Assembly (NCBI GenBank): GCA_023935145.1
Contig: CM043697.1
Coordinates: 54,765,001-54,829,000 of the forward strand
Length of the DNA stretch: 64,000 nucleotides
Direction of reading: 5' to 3'
Source: Bretschneidera sinensis
Lineage: Eukaryota; Streptophyta; Magnoliopsida; Brassicales; Akaniaceae
Part shown: piece after piece, positions 45,057 through 58,089 of the stretch
Layout of the letters: the number at the start of each line of letters is the position of its first letter
Position numbering within the stretch: position 1 is the first letter of the stretch
Position numbers and translations under genes: made by a program
Notes under the pieces: model-generated
Told to the model about the DNA's origin: nothing
Database searches by the model: none
What the model saw: the letters and a program-made list of their open reading frames with translations, nothing else

Positions 45057-46200
45057 CCCACCTTCATCCCCAAAACCTCAAGAACCCTCTAACTATTATT
45101 CCCCATTATCCTCCCCAAGACCTTCATTATCTCCATTCACTCCAAGAATTCCAATAAGGCCAAATAATAGATTTGCACCATTAGAAGAATTCCCTGACTT
45201 ATCATCTCCATCATATGCCCAAATATTATCTTCACAACCCAAAATATCACCCACTCAATATCAAGAAAAATCCATCCAAGAACATATTAGTTGTACCCGT
45301 ATGCCTTTACCAAACAATGACCATGATAATAATCCTATTATGCAATATTTATATACTAACTAAGTTTTCCCTGCAAGTTTTCACTTCATTCCTGAAGATA
45401 TAAGAAAAACCCAACATTATTATGAGTTAGTTTTAGTAGATACTAAATCTGCTGAGATTACTCACACTCATGATCCTATAGACCATAACAAAATTATTTA
45501 TTCCAAATATAAAATCCAAAAAATTATCAGTCCAGACAAAATCCATGACCATTACAAACCTAATCCCTTTTCTATATCATTCAATCCTCCAACTTATAAT
45601 TACCATGACTACCAAAAAGCCTGGTTCAATATGTTTTTTGTCAAACCAAAGACTCATTCATGGTTTATCTTTTTTGATAAAATATGCGAATTTGCTTTTC
45701 CCATATGGTTTTTAGATTGGTGGGCATTTTTCGGTATCAGCTCACCTCTTTTCCCTTCCAAAATTCAAGAATCACTCACCTATTTTATATCTCATATTTC
45801 TGGTTATAAACCCTACATCCATGAATTATTATTCATATCTCTTTTTGCTATACCCTGGATTCTAGCGTGGGATTACACTATTACTGCATCTGGTTATGGA
45901 TACAATTCCATAAAAAGAACTTTCAAAATTAAATGGTGGGCAAAATATGACTGTTCTTATTCTGACATCAACTTTGTGAAAAGTTGGTTTCAAAATAATC
46001 CTCTCCACCTCATAAAAGAATCAAAGGAAACTTCTTCTAATATGTCAAAAAGAGAATGAAGAAAGAAATTATTTGAAGAATTATCTCAAATATCAGACAG
46101 TGATGAAGATAGCACCTAATCTCCATAAGCCAATCCCCATACTCCACCCAACTATTGGGCCCAAGATCCTTTTGAAGATTTCGATTATGAAACAAGATAA
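45022..46200 (+). pseudogene. Caulimovirus ORF2 relic, copy A (unknown function)
   Basis: The ATG at 45022 overlaps the end of ORF1. The N-terminal third is Ser/Pro/Lys-rich; the C-terminal half is Trp/Phe-rich (WFLDWW, then a hydrophobic stretch around AIPWILAWDY). The frame is broken by TAA at 45361, TGA at 46057 and TAA near 46117. The frame otherwise stays in register to the final TAA at 46198-46200. I do not recognise a function; its place matches the second ORF of florendovirus-type genomes. Confidence 0.8.
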
Positions 46201-46204
46201 GGTT

Positions 46205-46320
46205 TCTACCGACACAAGAAGACAAGAACAGTATGAAGCACTCAAGAAAAGCAAAAAGCAAGAGATTCCCGACAGAAGACAAGCACAGTATGAAGCACCC
46301 AAGAAAAGTAAGAGATTCCG
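46205..46320 (+). repeat. Direct repeats in the viral intergenic region, copy A
   Basis: Two tandem units of about 50-60 bp. Each starts CCGACA and contains GAAGACA, CAGTATGAAGCAC and CAAGAAAAG. The same unit occurs in the other intergenic copies with different copy number. Confidence 0.75.
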
Positions 46321-46344
46321 CCCAAGATCTTCTTACTTTTCTAA

Positions 46345-49300
46345 GCATTATTGGAAACTTTTGCAGATTTGCAATTAATTCGAAGTAAAAATGTTTTGCT
46401 GTATAAATCATCTTGGAATTTTGATATACATAAAACAATTGATAAAATTTCTTTTTTAATAGTTGAATAATTTTTTTGAGCTCCGAGCCAAATACTAGAA
46501 TGATAACGGACAATTTGCTCATTGGATTTTTCTGGAAGAATCTGTTTGAGTATACCACCATATCCTGTATCGGAGGCATCAATCTCAACAATAATTTGAG
46601 CTGAAGGGGACAGGATACCTACACATGGAAGACTTAATACTTTTGTCTTGATAAATCTTACGGCTTCAGTGTGTTGTGGGGACCATAGTTCTAGATTTTT
46701 GCGAAGTCTTTTATATAAAGGTTCGCAAATTTGTCTCATATGAGGGAAATAATCTGATATGTAATTTAAACATCCTAAAAATCTTTGAAGTTGGATTTTA
46801 TCCTTAATTTCATCAGGGAATTTATTAGTGAATTCTATAGATCTATCTATAGGTTTAATAGTTCATTGAAAAATCAGATGTCCTAAAAATCTGACTTTTG
46901 TCTGATAATACTAATCCATTAGTTTTGATAATTTGAAAAAATGTTTTAAGATGCTTAAAATGTTGATCTATTGATTTTGAAAATATCAGGATATCATCAA
47001 TATATGTTATGCTAAAATTAGAATAATCATTAAAGATATCATTAATAATATTTTGAAATTCAGAAGGAGCATTTTTGAGTCCAAAAGGCATTACGTTCCA
47101 TTTGTAATGGCCAAAAGGGACATTGAAAGCAGTTTTATATTTATCTTGCTCACTTATTTGAATTTGCCAACATCCTGATTTTAAATCGAATTTTGAATAT
47201 ATAGCAGAATCATGAAGCCTATTAAGAAGGTCCTTTTTATTGGGAATAGGGTATCTGATCCATTGTAAGACCTTATTTAGATATTTATAATTAATAACTA
47301 GCCTAGGGGCTCCTCGTTCTAGTTTAGCTTGTTTTTTGACATAGAAAGCTGAACAGCTCCAAGGGGACTTGCTGGGCCGGATTAATCTTTTCTCTAATAA
47401 TCCTTTAATTTCTTCTTGATAATAACTTAGCAGTTCTTGGTTCATTTGGATGGGCCTGGACTTTGATGGAATGTCTTTTTCATTAAAGCCGGGCTCATAT
47501 GGTAAAGAAATTATGTGCTTTTTCCTTTCCCAAAAGGCGTTTGGGATATTAGCAAAAATTTCTTTTTTAAAGGTTATTTCTAATTCTTTAATTTGGACTT
47601 GGGCTTCTCTTAATTGTTGTTCTATTTTTTTGTAATGGATTTCTTCTTTTAGAAAGTTAATATGGGCTTGTTTATTTTGGATTAAATTTATTTGACGATG
47701 GAGACTATTGGCTTGTAATAGATTTAGGTCTCTGGTATCTATGGGATGAAGGAAAGGGAAAAATAACTTTTATCCTAATAGGTTGGTTTCTATTCCTAAA
47801 TGACTAACTGTGAAGGGATATATTTGGGTAAGGAAAGGCATTCCTAGGATAATGTTCTGATGTATGGTTTTGACTAATATAAATTGCGTTCTTAGGCAGT
47901 AACCATCGTTACACATGTAAGAATTGCTTATTTTGTATTCTACATTTAATTTTGAACCACTAGCAGTATTTAACCTTTCAATGGTTTTTTCATAGTATTT
48001 GGTAGGGACAAGGCCTTCCTTGAGACAATTTTGGTCAGCACCCGAATCAACAAGGGCAGTGTTGTTTATATGGTATTCTTCATTAATAACAATAGAAATT
48101 CTAATATACTATTTCTGGTAATTAATCCTTTCTATTAAACTAATGAAGCTTTCATCAGGATTTACTGTGGGTTCTTCTTCATTGTCTGAAGAAGATGCTT
48201 TGCTAGGGGCAATAGACTTTCCTTTCTTGTTCGTGGGAGATAGTATTGATTCTTTGAGACCTTTAATCTCAAGATTAATCATTCTGGCTTTGATAGCTGC
48301 AGTTTCTTGCTGAATGGTCTTTATTTGTTCTTTCATAGTGTTGACTTCTACTTGTAAATCTTGAATACTAGCAGTCTTGGGTTTACTAAATTTTGATTCT
48401 AAGATTTTTGATAGATTAAAAGGTTCTGGGTCTTTTAATCGTTTTTCTTCGCAAACTAAATCTCTTAATTTTACTAGATAATCCTTTTAGTGATAGGGTC
48501 ATCAATTTTGTCTATGATGTCTAATAGGAATTCTTTTTGGGAGGAGATCATGTTTATAGATCTGCATGTACAAAGTCCTTCATCACAATTACAAGATTGT
48601 GATTCATCAGAGGATTCTGTGTTGGAAGCTTCTTGCATAGTATATATGACATCATCATTGTCAGATGAAGAAGGGTCTTCTTCTGACTGAGAGTCAATAA
48701 TCATTACTTTTAATAGTTGTTGTTTTAATGAGTCATCTATTTCTAATTCGTTGATTTTTTCCTTCACTTTGCAATTCTTGGCTCAAGGACCAAGACGTCC
48801 ACATTTGAAGCAAGCCTTAGAGGACTTTGGGTTTGAATCATGGGTTTTTGGATTTCTAGTTTTCTTGGGCCTGGGATTAATAGAAGTACTAGGTCTATTG
48901 GGTTTAGCAAACCTATTGGGCTTAAAGGGTTTCCTATAGGTTTGTTTTCTAATGGACTTCACTTTCTTTTTCTTAATAGCTAATGGGGCCCTAATAGTTT
49001 CAAATCCATATTGAGCACAAAAGGATCCTACTTCCTTTTTGCTCTGATGAAGTTCTGATTTCATTTTAGATTTTAACTTAATATCGCTACAAAGGGCAAG
49101 GCCTTCATTATTGATAAAGCTAATAATTTCTCCATAGGAGAGATCATCATAGGGAAGGTTTCCATTGTTGAGGTCTCTAATGCGTTGTCTAACTTTTTCT
49201 GCAAAAAGTTTGGGAAATCCACTAATAAATTTCTCTTTCCAATAAGCATTATTGGAATCTTTTCTAATGAATACTTTGGCAAGGAAAACATCCATGTACC

Positions 49301-51859
49301 ATCTAAAATCTTTTAAGGTAGGGCAGGTCAATTTGAGAAGAATTTTAGAAGACCTGGCTATCCATCTATCTGGATCTCCTATAAAGTGTTTGGTAATAGC
49401 GTAAATCAGGGTTTCAAATGCATTTTCTATTTTTGTTGGGAAAATTCTGACTTCTCCTGTTTGTGGGTCTATTATTGATTGGGGGCTGCTGTCCTTGGTG
49501 GATTCTAAAACTTCTTGTCGGCTTTCTTCGGTGAGGTAATTTGTCCACCATCTCTTAAGGGTTCCAGTAAACCTTGCAATAATAGATTTAGTGATACCTT
49601 TATTGGTATTGGTGGGTTTGGTTCTATACGAGGTTACTGCCATAGTTATTTCTTGGAGCATGTCTAGAATGTTATGCTCACTGGTGCCATCAAGGTTCCA
49701 TTCATAAATGGCGTCACTGTCATACTTAGCTTGAACATCAAGCTGTCTTACTTCAAATTGGAGATCTGTAGGGGTAGGTCTGGGATAATAATTTCTACTT
49801 GTAGGAAAAGGTGCTATGGTTCTATAATTTATTTTATTTACTTCATCATATTCTCCAATTTCACTAATTAAATCTTTGTCTATCTCATGAATAGATTCTT
49901 TTCCTTTTGAGCTAGATTCTTCTTAGGTTCTTCTTTTATACTTAATTGTTTTAATTGTTCATTAATAGAGGCTAATATGTCATCATCTCCTAAATTAACG
50001 ATATCTGTTTCGATATGGGGAGTGAAGATAGGTTGAGTAATGGTTGGTGGTTTCTGAATGCTGAGTGTATAGGTAATAGGTTTTGAAATGATTGGTTCTG
50101 TGACTCTCTCCCGGGGGATTTTGAAGGGAAGACTATCAATTTTATGGTCAATTAAGTCAACAGTATGGCTAATGGAATTCAGATGGGTGGAGATTGTGGC
50201 TAGATTTTGATTAGTATAATTATTTTGCTCATAAAGATGCGATATATCAGATCCTGTAGGAATTCATTCCTTATTATCAGGGTTTTTAAGGATTTTGAAA
50301 GGGGCTGCAGGAATTTCTTCTTTAAACAAAGGTGGTTTTAATTTTAAATTGTTTAATGGAGGATGAATGGATGACAAAACCTGATTGGTTGAGGAAGTCC
50401 AATTTTGTTCTAATTTAGTAATAACATCTATTTGATTGGGTTTGTCTAAATCAGGATGATTTCTTGCAAAAGGGTTATAAATTTTGTTTTTGAAAGTGTA
50501 TATTTCAAACCAGTCAAAGAAAAATATGTTACAACGAATTTCATTCATGTGACCAAACCATTCTTCACGGATTTTGGACTTTTCTTGTTCAGAAAATGTT
50601 TGAGAAAACCAATTTGTTCTTTTCCTATTTTCTTTTGATAGAAAATCCTTTCTTAATAGATCTTTGTTAATTTCATAGTTAGAACTCATTATGACATCAT
50701 ATCTGATCTTGTGGGAGAGGGATCTTGGACAGGATCCTGAACTTCATTTTTCTTTGAAGTTTCTCCTTCTTGATCTGATTCTAATGTTGTTCTAAAAGAA
50801 TCAGTTTCATAATATCCTTTAGGTATGGTTGGATGAAGATCCACACCTAATAAATAGTTTTGAGTTCTTAAATCTAGACTACATCTAGGAGGTAATATCT
50901 AAGGATCATCATATAAAGGGGTTCTAATCCTATTGGAGACTGATCGTCTTGATGATGAAGAAGAGGACAGATTATCAGAGGCAAATCTGATAATAACACT
51001 TCCATCATGATGTGGGAAACATTTGAATTTGCTAGTTCTCTGGGGGAACCATAGATTCAAATTTCCAACAATCAGGAATAGTGATTTGATTCCATTTTAA
51101 TAACTTAGGGGTAATAGTATTGGCATGGAAAGTATTGGCTTCTAGAAGAAGAGTTTCTCCTGGTTTGGTTTGTAATAAAGCTTTAGGGTTAATCTTAGTG
51201 GTCATAACTTTATAATACACTTTATAAATAATATTCAAATTTCTAGTTCCTATTTTAATATCTAATCCTTTTAATTGTATATCTAATGTAAGAGTATCTA
51301 TGAGATTTGGGTCATACAAATCTATAGAAAAATTGGGATAACAATTAAAATAAACAGGACCATTATGAATATTGGAAGCTACTAAAGATAATAAAGAGTT
51401 TTGAAAATTTAAATGCCTAGCATCTCTAAGCATCATTAATACAGGAGTATCAATTACTAAATGATGTAATGGTTTTATAGCTATTTGAACTAATCCTAAA
51501 TGAAGATATTTAAAACCTTCTTGTCTATGCTTTCTCATGGCAGGTAACGATAATAATTTAATACTTTCATTTTTTCTACTAATACTATATGTTTGTTCTG
51601 TTGTTTTGATAGAGTAGTCTGATTTAAAGTCAAAACTACCTACTTGATAAATCCTATTGATATTTTGACTAGGTATATGCCAGTTAAGAAGATATTGTTC
51701 TATTTTGGCTATGTTTATCTCTTGACTATTGAGAATATAATTTGGGTCTTGATGATCATCAGTGGGGTGATCATGACTTCTTAGAGGAGAAGAGGTATTG
51801 GATCCTGACATGGATGATGAGTCATCACCCTGTCGACGTCTCCTAAAGAGTCTGTCCAT
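46345..51859 (-). pseudogene. Caulimovirus ORF1 polyprotein relic, copy B (near complete)
   Basis: Starts at ATG 51859 (MDRLFRRRRQ, basic). Movement-protein region at about 51032-51859; linker (50264-50689 open); coat protein (48783-49661) with zinc-finger Cys and His at about 48790-48835, where a stop just after the knuckle interrupts it; protease with DSGAD (about 48045); RT (46855-47445) with YIDD (about 47002); RNase H (46345-46739) truncated at the inversion. Several frameshifts and stops (about 51030, 50260, 48470, 46850). This is the only copy here with both the movement-protein and coat-protein regions. Confidence 0.9.
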
Positions 51860-52070
51860 ACAAAGATATTTGAAGATATGGCAAAGAAAACTGGAGTTAA
51901 CAAAAGTGAATAGTGCCTGCCGGGACCACCACACTATGGGCTGACCAACGTACTTACAAAGGGCTGACCAACGGCCTTACCAACCTTCAGACACCAGAGT
52001 AACAAGAGTCTTGAAGGCAATATAATCAAAGCAAGAAGATGAACAGAATCATAAAAGAAACAACAACATG

Positions 52071-52082
52071 GCTCTGATACCA
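52071..52082 (-). promoter_or_regulatory. Primer binding site for initiator tRNA-Met, copy B
   Basis: The minus strand reads TGGTATCAGAGC, followed by CATG. It is the minus-strand DNA start site of caulimoviruses, about 210 bases before the ORF1 start. Confidence 0.92.
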
Positions 52083-52429
52083 ACTGAAAACATGATTGTA
52101 TTGTAAAAGAAAATAATAGTAAGTAACAGAAAACAGTAAGTAAAATCACAAAGTTTGATAATAAATAGCTGATTTTATATATTGTGATTAAAATCAAAGA
52201 GTAGCTTACAGTGCTTTGTGAAAAGATCACTTGATTGCTTTATAGAGTGCACTTAAAACTTTTCTCTAAAATTTTTCTCACTAAAACCAACTCTGAAATA
52301 AACTCTTGATTACAAAGGAAATTTACAACTTAATTTATACAAAGTGTTGACGGACTTGAAAGAGGATGAAGTCCAGAATTATTGACTGATACTTTCTTGC
52401 TAAGAATCTTGCTTTTGCTTAAAAATATC

Positions 52430-52573
52430 TTGCGTCGCCTGGGAATCTTGCTGATTGCTTTTACTGTTTGTGCTTCATACTGTTTGTGTCTTCTTGTGTC
52501 GGCAGAATATTTTGCTTCTTGATTTTCTTGAGTGCTCCATACTATTTTTGTCTTTTTGTGTCGGCAGGAATCT
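52430..52573 (-). repeat. Direct repeats in the viral intergenic region, copy B
   Basis: Two units of about 60 bp starting CCGACACAA, each with a GTATG(G/A)AGCAC core; the second continues differently. Confidence 0.7.
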
Positions 52574-53754
52574 TTATCTTGTTTTATAATCACAATTTTC
52601 AAAAGGATCTTGGGCCCAATAGATGGGTGGAGTATTGGGATTAGCAGATGGAGATTGGGTGCTATCTTCATCGTTGTCTGATATTTGTGACAGTTCTTCA
52701 AATAATTTCTTTCTTCGTTCTCTTTTTGATATATTGGAAGACGTTGCTTTTGATTCTTTCATGAGGTTGAGAGGATTATTTTGAAACCAACTTTTCACAA
52801 AGTTGATGTTAGAATAAGAACAGTCATATTTTGCCCACCATTTAATTTTGAAAGTTCTTTTTATGGAATTGTATCCATAACCAGATGCAGTAATAGTGTA
52901 ATCCCACGCTAGAATCCAGGGTATAGAAAAAAGAGATATGAATAATAATTCATGGATGCAGGGTTTATGATCAGAAATATAAGATGTAAAAAAGGTGAGT
53001 GATTCTGGAATTTTGGAAGGGAAAAGAGGTGAGCTGATACCGAAAAATGCCCACCAATCTAAAAACCATATGGGAAAATCAAATTTACATTTTTTTATCA
53101 AAAAAGATAAACCATGAATGAGTCTTTGGTTTGACAAAAAACATATTGAACCAGGCTTTTTGGTGGTCATGGTAATTATAAGTTGGAGGATTGAAGGCTA
53201 TAGAAAAGGGATTAGGTTTGTAATGGTCATGGATTTTGTCTGGATTGATAATTTTTTGGATTTTACATTTCGAATAAATAATTTTGTTATGGTCTAGGGG
53301 ATCATGGGTGTGAGTAATCTCAGCAGATTTAGTATCTACTAAAATTAACTCATAATAATGCTGGGTTTTTTTTTATATCTTCGGGAATGAAGTGAAAACC
53401 TGCAGGGAAAACTTTGTTAGTATATAAATATTGCATAATAGGATTATTATCATGGTCATTGTTTGGTAAAGGCATACTGGTACAACTAATATGTTCTTGG
53501 ATGGATTTTTCTTAATATTGAGTGGGTGGTATTTTGGGATGTGAAGATAATATTTGGGTATATGATGGAGAATATAATTCAGGGAATTCTTCTAATGGTG
53601 CAAATCTATTATTTGGCCTTATTAGAATTCTTGGAGTGAATGGAGATAATGGAGGTCTTGGGGAGGATAATGGGGAATAATAGTTAGAGGGTTCTTGCGG
53701 TTTTGGGGATGAAGGTGGGTTAACCTTCTATTTGCCCTTTCGGGATGTTGACAT
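52574..53754 (-). pseudogene. Caulimovirus ORF2 relic, between copies C and B
   Basis: ATG at 53754, TAA at 52574-52576. TAG at 53728-53730 (one step from CAG) truncates it after about 8 codons, with further breaks near 53520 and 53170. The C-terminal part (52574-53170) is open and shows the full acidic end beyond the point where copies A and E have stops. It has the same Trp/Phe-rich region as other copies. Confidence 0.8.
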
Positions 53755-55482
53755 GTTGCTGATGTTCCTGCAAAAATTCCCGGAGAAGGAAGTCAGGCAG
53801 GGAATTATTCTCTCCTTTGATGTATTCTATTGCAAAATTGAATGCACTCAGAATTGCTTGCCATATTGGAAAGATTTGTTTTGAAACTAAATTTTGAACA
53901 TCTTTTTGTAAAATTTCTTTAGCAGATTTGCAATCAATTCGAAGTAAAAATGTTTTGCTGTATAAATCGTCTTGGAATTTTGATATACATAAAACAATTG
54001 ATAAAATTTCTTTTTTAATAGTTGAATAATTTTTTTGAGCTCCGAGCCAAATACCGGAATGATAACAGACAATTTGCTCACTGGATTTTTCTGGAAGAAT
54101 CTGTTTGAGTATACCACCATATCCTGTGTCGGAGGCATCAGTCTCAACAATAATTTGAGCTGAAGGGGACAGGATACCTAAACATGGAAGACTTAATACT
54201 TTTGTCTTGATAAATCTTACGACTTCAGTGTTTTATGGGGACCATGGTTCTGGATTTTTGCGAAGTCTTTTATATAAAGGTTCGCAAATTTGTCTCATAT
54301 GAGGGAAATAATCTGATATGTAATTTAAACATCCTAAAAATCTTTGAAGTTGGGTTTTATCCTTAATTTTATCAGGGAATTTATTGGTGAATTCTATAGA
54401 TCTATCTATAGGTTTAATAGTTCCTTGAAAAATCAGATGTCCTAAAAATCTGACTTTTGTCTGGAATAATTTCATCTTGGATTCTGATAATACTAATCCA
54501 TTAGTTTTGATAATTTGAAAAAATGTTTTTAGATGCTTAAAATGTTGATCTATTGATTTTGAAAATATCAGGATATCATTAATATATGTTATGCTAAAAT
54601 TAGAATAATCATTAAAGGTATCATTAATAATATTTTGAAATTCAGAAGGAGCATTTTTGAGTCCAAAAGGCATTATGTTCCATTCGTAATGGCCAAAAGG
54701 GACATTGAAAACAGTTTTATATTTATCTTGCTCACTTATCTGAATTTGCCAAAATTTTGATTTTAAATCGAATTTTTAAAATATAGCGGAATCATGAAGC
54801 CTATTGAGAAGGTCATTTTTATTGGGAATAGGGTATCTGATCCATTGTAAGACCTTATTTAGAGGTTTATAATTAATAACTAGCCTAGGGGCTCATCGTT
54901 CTAGTTCAGCTTGTTTTTGGACATAGAAGGCTGAACAACTCCAAAGGGACTTGCTGGGCCGGATTAATCTTTTCTCTAATAATCCTTTAATTTCTTCAGG
55001 ATAATAACTTAGCAGTTCTTGGTTCAATTGGATGGGCCTAGACTTTGATGGAATGTCTTTTTCATTAAAGCCGGGCTTATATGGTAAAGAAACTATATGC
55101 TTTTTCCTTTCCCAAAAGGCATTTGGGAAATTGGCACAAATTTCTTTTATGAAGGTTGTTTCTAATTCTTTAATTTGGGCTTGGACTTGGGCTTCTCTTA
55201 ATTGTTGTTCTATTTTTTTTTGTAATGGATTTCTTCTTTTAAGAAGTTAATATGGGTTTGTTTGTTTTGGATCGAATTTATTTGACGATGAAGACTATTG
55301 GCCTGTAATAGATTCAAGTCTCTAGTATCTATGGGTTGAAGGAAAGGGAAAAATAATTTTTGTCCTAAAAGGTTGGTTTCTATTCCTAAATGGCTAACTG
55401 TAAAGGGATATATTTGGGTAAGAAAAGGTGTTCCTAGAATAATATTCTGGTGGATGTTTTTGACTAATATAAAATACGTTCA
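53720..55482 (-). pseudogene. Caulimovirus protease end, RT and RNase H relic, copy C
   Basis: Follows an internal deletion at about 55482. RT is split (stops near 54780 and 54890), and the catalytic YIDD reads YIND (about 54575). RNase H (53887-54150) has the D/S/D motif region. ORF1 ends with TAA at 53720-53722, overlapping the ORF2 start. Confidence 0.88.
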
Positions 55483-57515
55483 TATTCTCTAATTTCACTA
55501 ATTAAATCTCTATCTATCTCATGAATAGATTCTTTTCCTTTTGAGCTAGATTCTTCCTTAGGTTCTTCTTTTATACTTAATTGTTTTAATCGTTCATTAA
55601 TAGAGGCTAATATGTCATCATCTCCTAAAGTAACGATATCAGTTTCGATATGGGGAGTGAAGATAGGTTGAGTAATGGTTGGTGGTTTCTGAATGCTGGG
55701 TGTATAGGTAATAGGTTTTGAAATGATTGGTTCTGTGACTCTCTCCCGGGGGATTTTGGAGGGAACACTATCAATTTTATGGTCAATGGAGTCAACAGTA
55801 TGGCTAATGGAATTCAGATGGGTGGAGATTGTGGCTAGATTTTGATTAGTATAATTATTTTGCTCATAAAGATGCGATATATCAGATCCTGTAGGAATTT
55901 GTTCCTTATTATCAAGGATTTTAAGGATTTTGAAAGGGGCTGCAGGAATTTCTTCTTTAAACAAAGGTGGTTTTAATTTTAAATTGTTTAATGGAGGATG
56001 AATGGATGACGAAACCTGATTGGTTGAGGAAGTCCAATTTTGTTCTAATTTAGTAATAACATCTATTTGATTGGGTTTGTCTAAATCAGGATGATTTCTT
56101 GCAAAAGGGTTATAAATTTTGTTATTGAAAGTGTATATTTCAAACCAGTCAAAGAATAATATGTCATAACGAATTTCATTCATGTGACCATACAATTCTT
56201 CTTGAATTTTGGACTTTTCTTGTTCAGAAAATGTTTGAGAAAACCAATTTGTTCTTTTCCTATTTTCTTTTGATAGAAAATCTTTTCTTAATAGATCTTT
56301 GTTGATTTGATAGTTAGAACTTATTATGACATTTAATTCATACATATCTGATCTTGTGGGAGGGGGATCTTGGACAGGATCCTGAACTTCATTTTTCTTT
56401 GAAGTTTCTCCTACTTGATCTGATTCTAATGCTGTTCTAAAAGAATTAGTTTCATAATATCCTTTAGGTATGGTTGGATGAAAATCCACACCTAATAAAT
56501 GGTTTTGAGTTCTTGAATCTAGACTACGTCTAGGAGGTAATATCTGATGATCATCATATAAAGGGGTTCTAATCCTATTGGAGACTGATCGTCTTGATGA
56601 TGAAGAAGAGGACAGATTATCAGAGGCAAATATGATAATAACACTTCCATCATTGGATTCACTGATGTGGGAAACATTTGAATTTGCTAGTTCCCTGGGG
56701 GGAACCATAGATTCAAATTTCCAACAATCAGGAATAGTGATTTGATTCCATTTTAATAACTTAGGGGTAATAGTATTGGCATGGAAAGTATTGGCTTCTA
56801 GAAGAAGAGTTTCTCCTGGTTTGGTTTGTAATAAAGCTTTAGGGTTAATCTTAGTGGTCATAACTTTATAATAAACTTTATAAATAATATTCAAATTTCT
56901 AGTTCCTGTTTTAATATCTAATCCTTTTAATTGTATATCTAATGTAAGAGTATCTATGAGATTTGGGTCATACAAATCTATAGAAAAATTGGGATAACAA
57001 TTAAAATAAACAAGACCATTATGAATATTGGAAGCTACTAAAAATAATAAAGAATTTTGAAAATTTAAATGCCTAGCGTCTCTAAGCATCATTAATACAG
57101 GAGTATCAATTACTAAATGATGTAATGGTTTTATAGCTATTTGAACTAATCCTAAATAAAGATATTTAAAACCTTCTTGTCTATGCTTTCTCATGGCAGG
57201 TAACAATAATAATTTAATACTTTCATTTTCTCTACTAATACTATATGTTTGTTATGTTGTTTTGATAGAGTCGTCTGATTTAAAGTCAAAACTACCTATT
57301 TGATAAATTCTATTGATCTTTTGACTGGGTATATGTCAGTTAAGAAGATCTTGTTCTATTTTGGCTATGTTTATTTCTTGGCTATTGATGACATAGTTTG
57401 GGTCTGAATGATCATCAGTGGGATGATCATGACTTCTTGGAGGGGAAGAAGTATTGGATCCTGACACGGATGATGAGTCATCACCCTGTCGACGTCTCCT
57501 AAAGAGTCTGTCCAT
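55483..57515 (-). pseudogene. Caulimovirus ORF1 N-terminal (movement protein) relic, copy C
   Basis: Start at ATG 57515. A TGA near 57340 (Trp in copy B) breaks the N-terminus, then 580 codons are open (55464-57206) covering the movement-protein region and the downstream linker. The coat-protein region is missing: the frame jumps into the protease at about 55482. Confidence 0.88.
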
Positions 57516-58089
57516 ACAAAGAGATTTGAAGATATGGCAAAGAAGACTGGGGTTAACAGAAGTGAATAGTGCCTACCGGGACCACCACACTATGGGCTGA
57601 CCAACGTACTTACAAAGGGCTGACCAACTACCTTACCAACACTCAGACACCAGAGTAACAAGAGTCTTGAAGGCAATATAATCAAAGCAAGAAGATGAAC
57701 AGAATCATAAAAGAAACAACAACATGGCTCTGATACCAACTGAAAACAGGATCGTATTGTAAAAGAAAATAACAATAAGTAACAGAAAACAGTAAGTAAA
57801 ATCACAAAGTTTGATAATAAATAGCTGATTTTATATATTGTGATTAAAATCAAAGAGTAGCTTACAGTGCTTTGTGAAAAGATCACTTGATTGCTTTACA
57901 GAGTGCACTTAAAACTTTTCTCTAAAATTTTTCTCACTAAAACCAACTCTGAAATAAACTCTTGATTATAAAGGAAATTTACAACTTAATTTATACAAAG
58001 TGTTGACGGACTTGAAAGAGGATGAAGTCCGGAATTATTGATTGATACTTTCTTGCTAAGGATCTTGCTTTTGCTTAAGAATATCTTGC
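57516..58089 (-). promoter_or_regulatory. Caulimovirus intergenic region, copy C
   Basis: Near-identical to 51860-52430, with TATAAAT at 57989-57995 and TGACG at 58004-58008 (plus). It is cut at about 58089, so it lacks the direct repeats. Confidence 0.75.
57727..57738 (-). promoter_or_regulatory. Primer binding site for initiator tRNA-Met, copy C
   Basis: TGGTATCAGAGC on the minus strand, same context as 52071-52082. Confidence 0.92.

Larger units (their letters stand above)
40997..46344 (+). mobile_element. Endogenous caulimovirus copy A (plus)
   Basis: Begins mid-ORF1, just downstream of the movement-protein region, and runs through coat protein, protease, RT, RNase H and ORF2 into the intergenic direct repeats, where an inverted copy takes over at about 46345. 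The left host junction near 40997 shares about 6 bp with the viral sequence (acaatc), as in non-homologous end joining. Caulimoviridae identity rests on the domain order and on close similarity to the other copies here. No integrase or LTR is present. Confidence 0.9.
51860..52573 (-). promoter_or_regulatory. Caulimovirus intergenic region, copy B
   Basis: Between the end of ORF2 (52574) and the start of ORF1 (51859). On the sense strand it holds direct repeats (52430-52573), a TATAAAT box (52333-52339) with a TGACG word just upstream (52348-52352 on plus), a leader, and the primer binding site. This is the expected place of the pregenomic RNA promoter. Activity is inference. Confidence 0.75.

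Noticed and set aside
51934..52230. 98-codon open frame in the viral intergenic region, repeated at 57590-57886
   Set aside because: It spans the primer site and leader, does not begin with a clear ATG, and its conservation is explained by near identity of the two copies.
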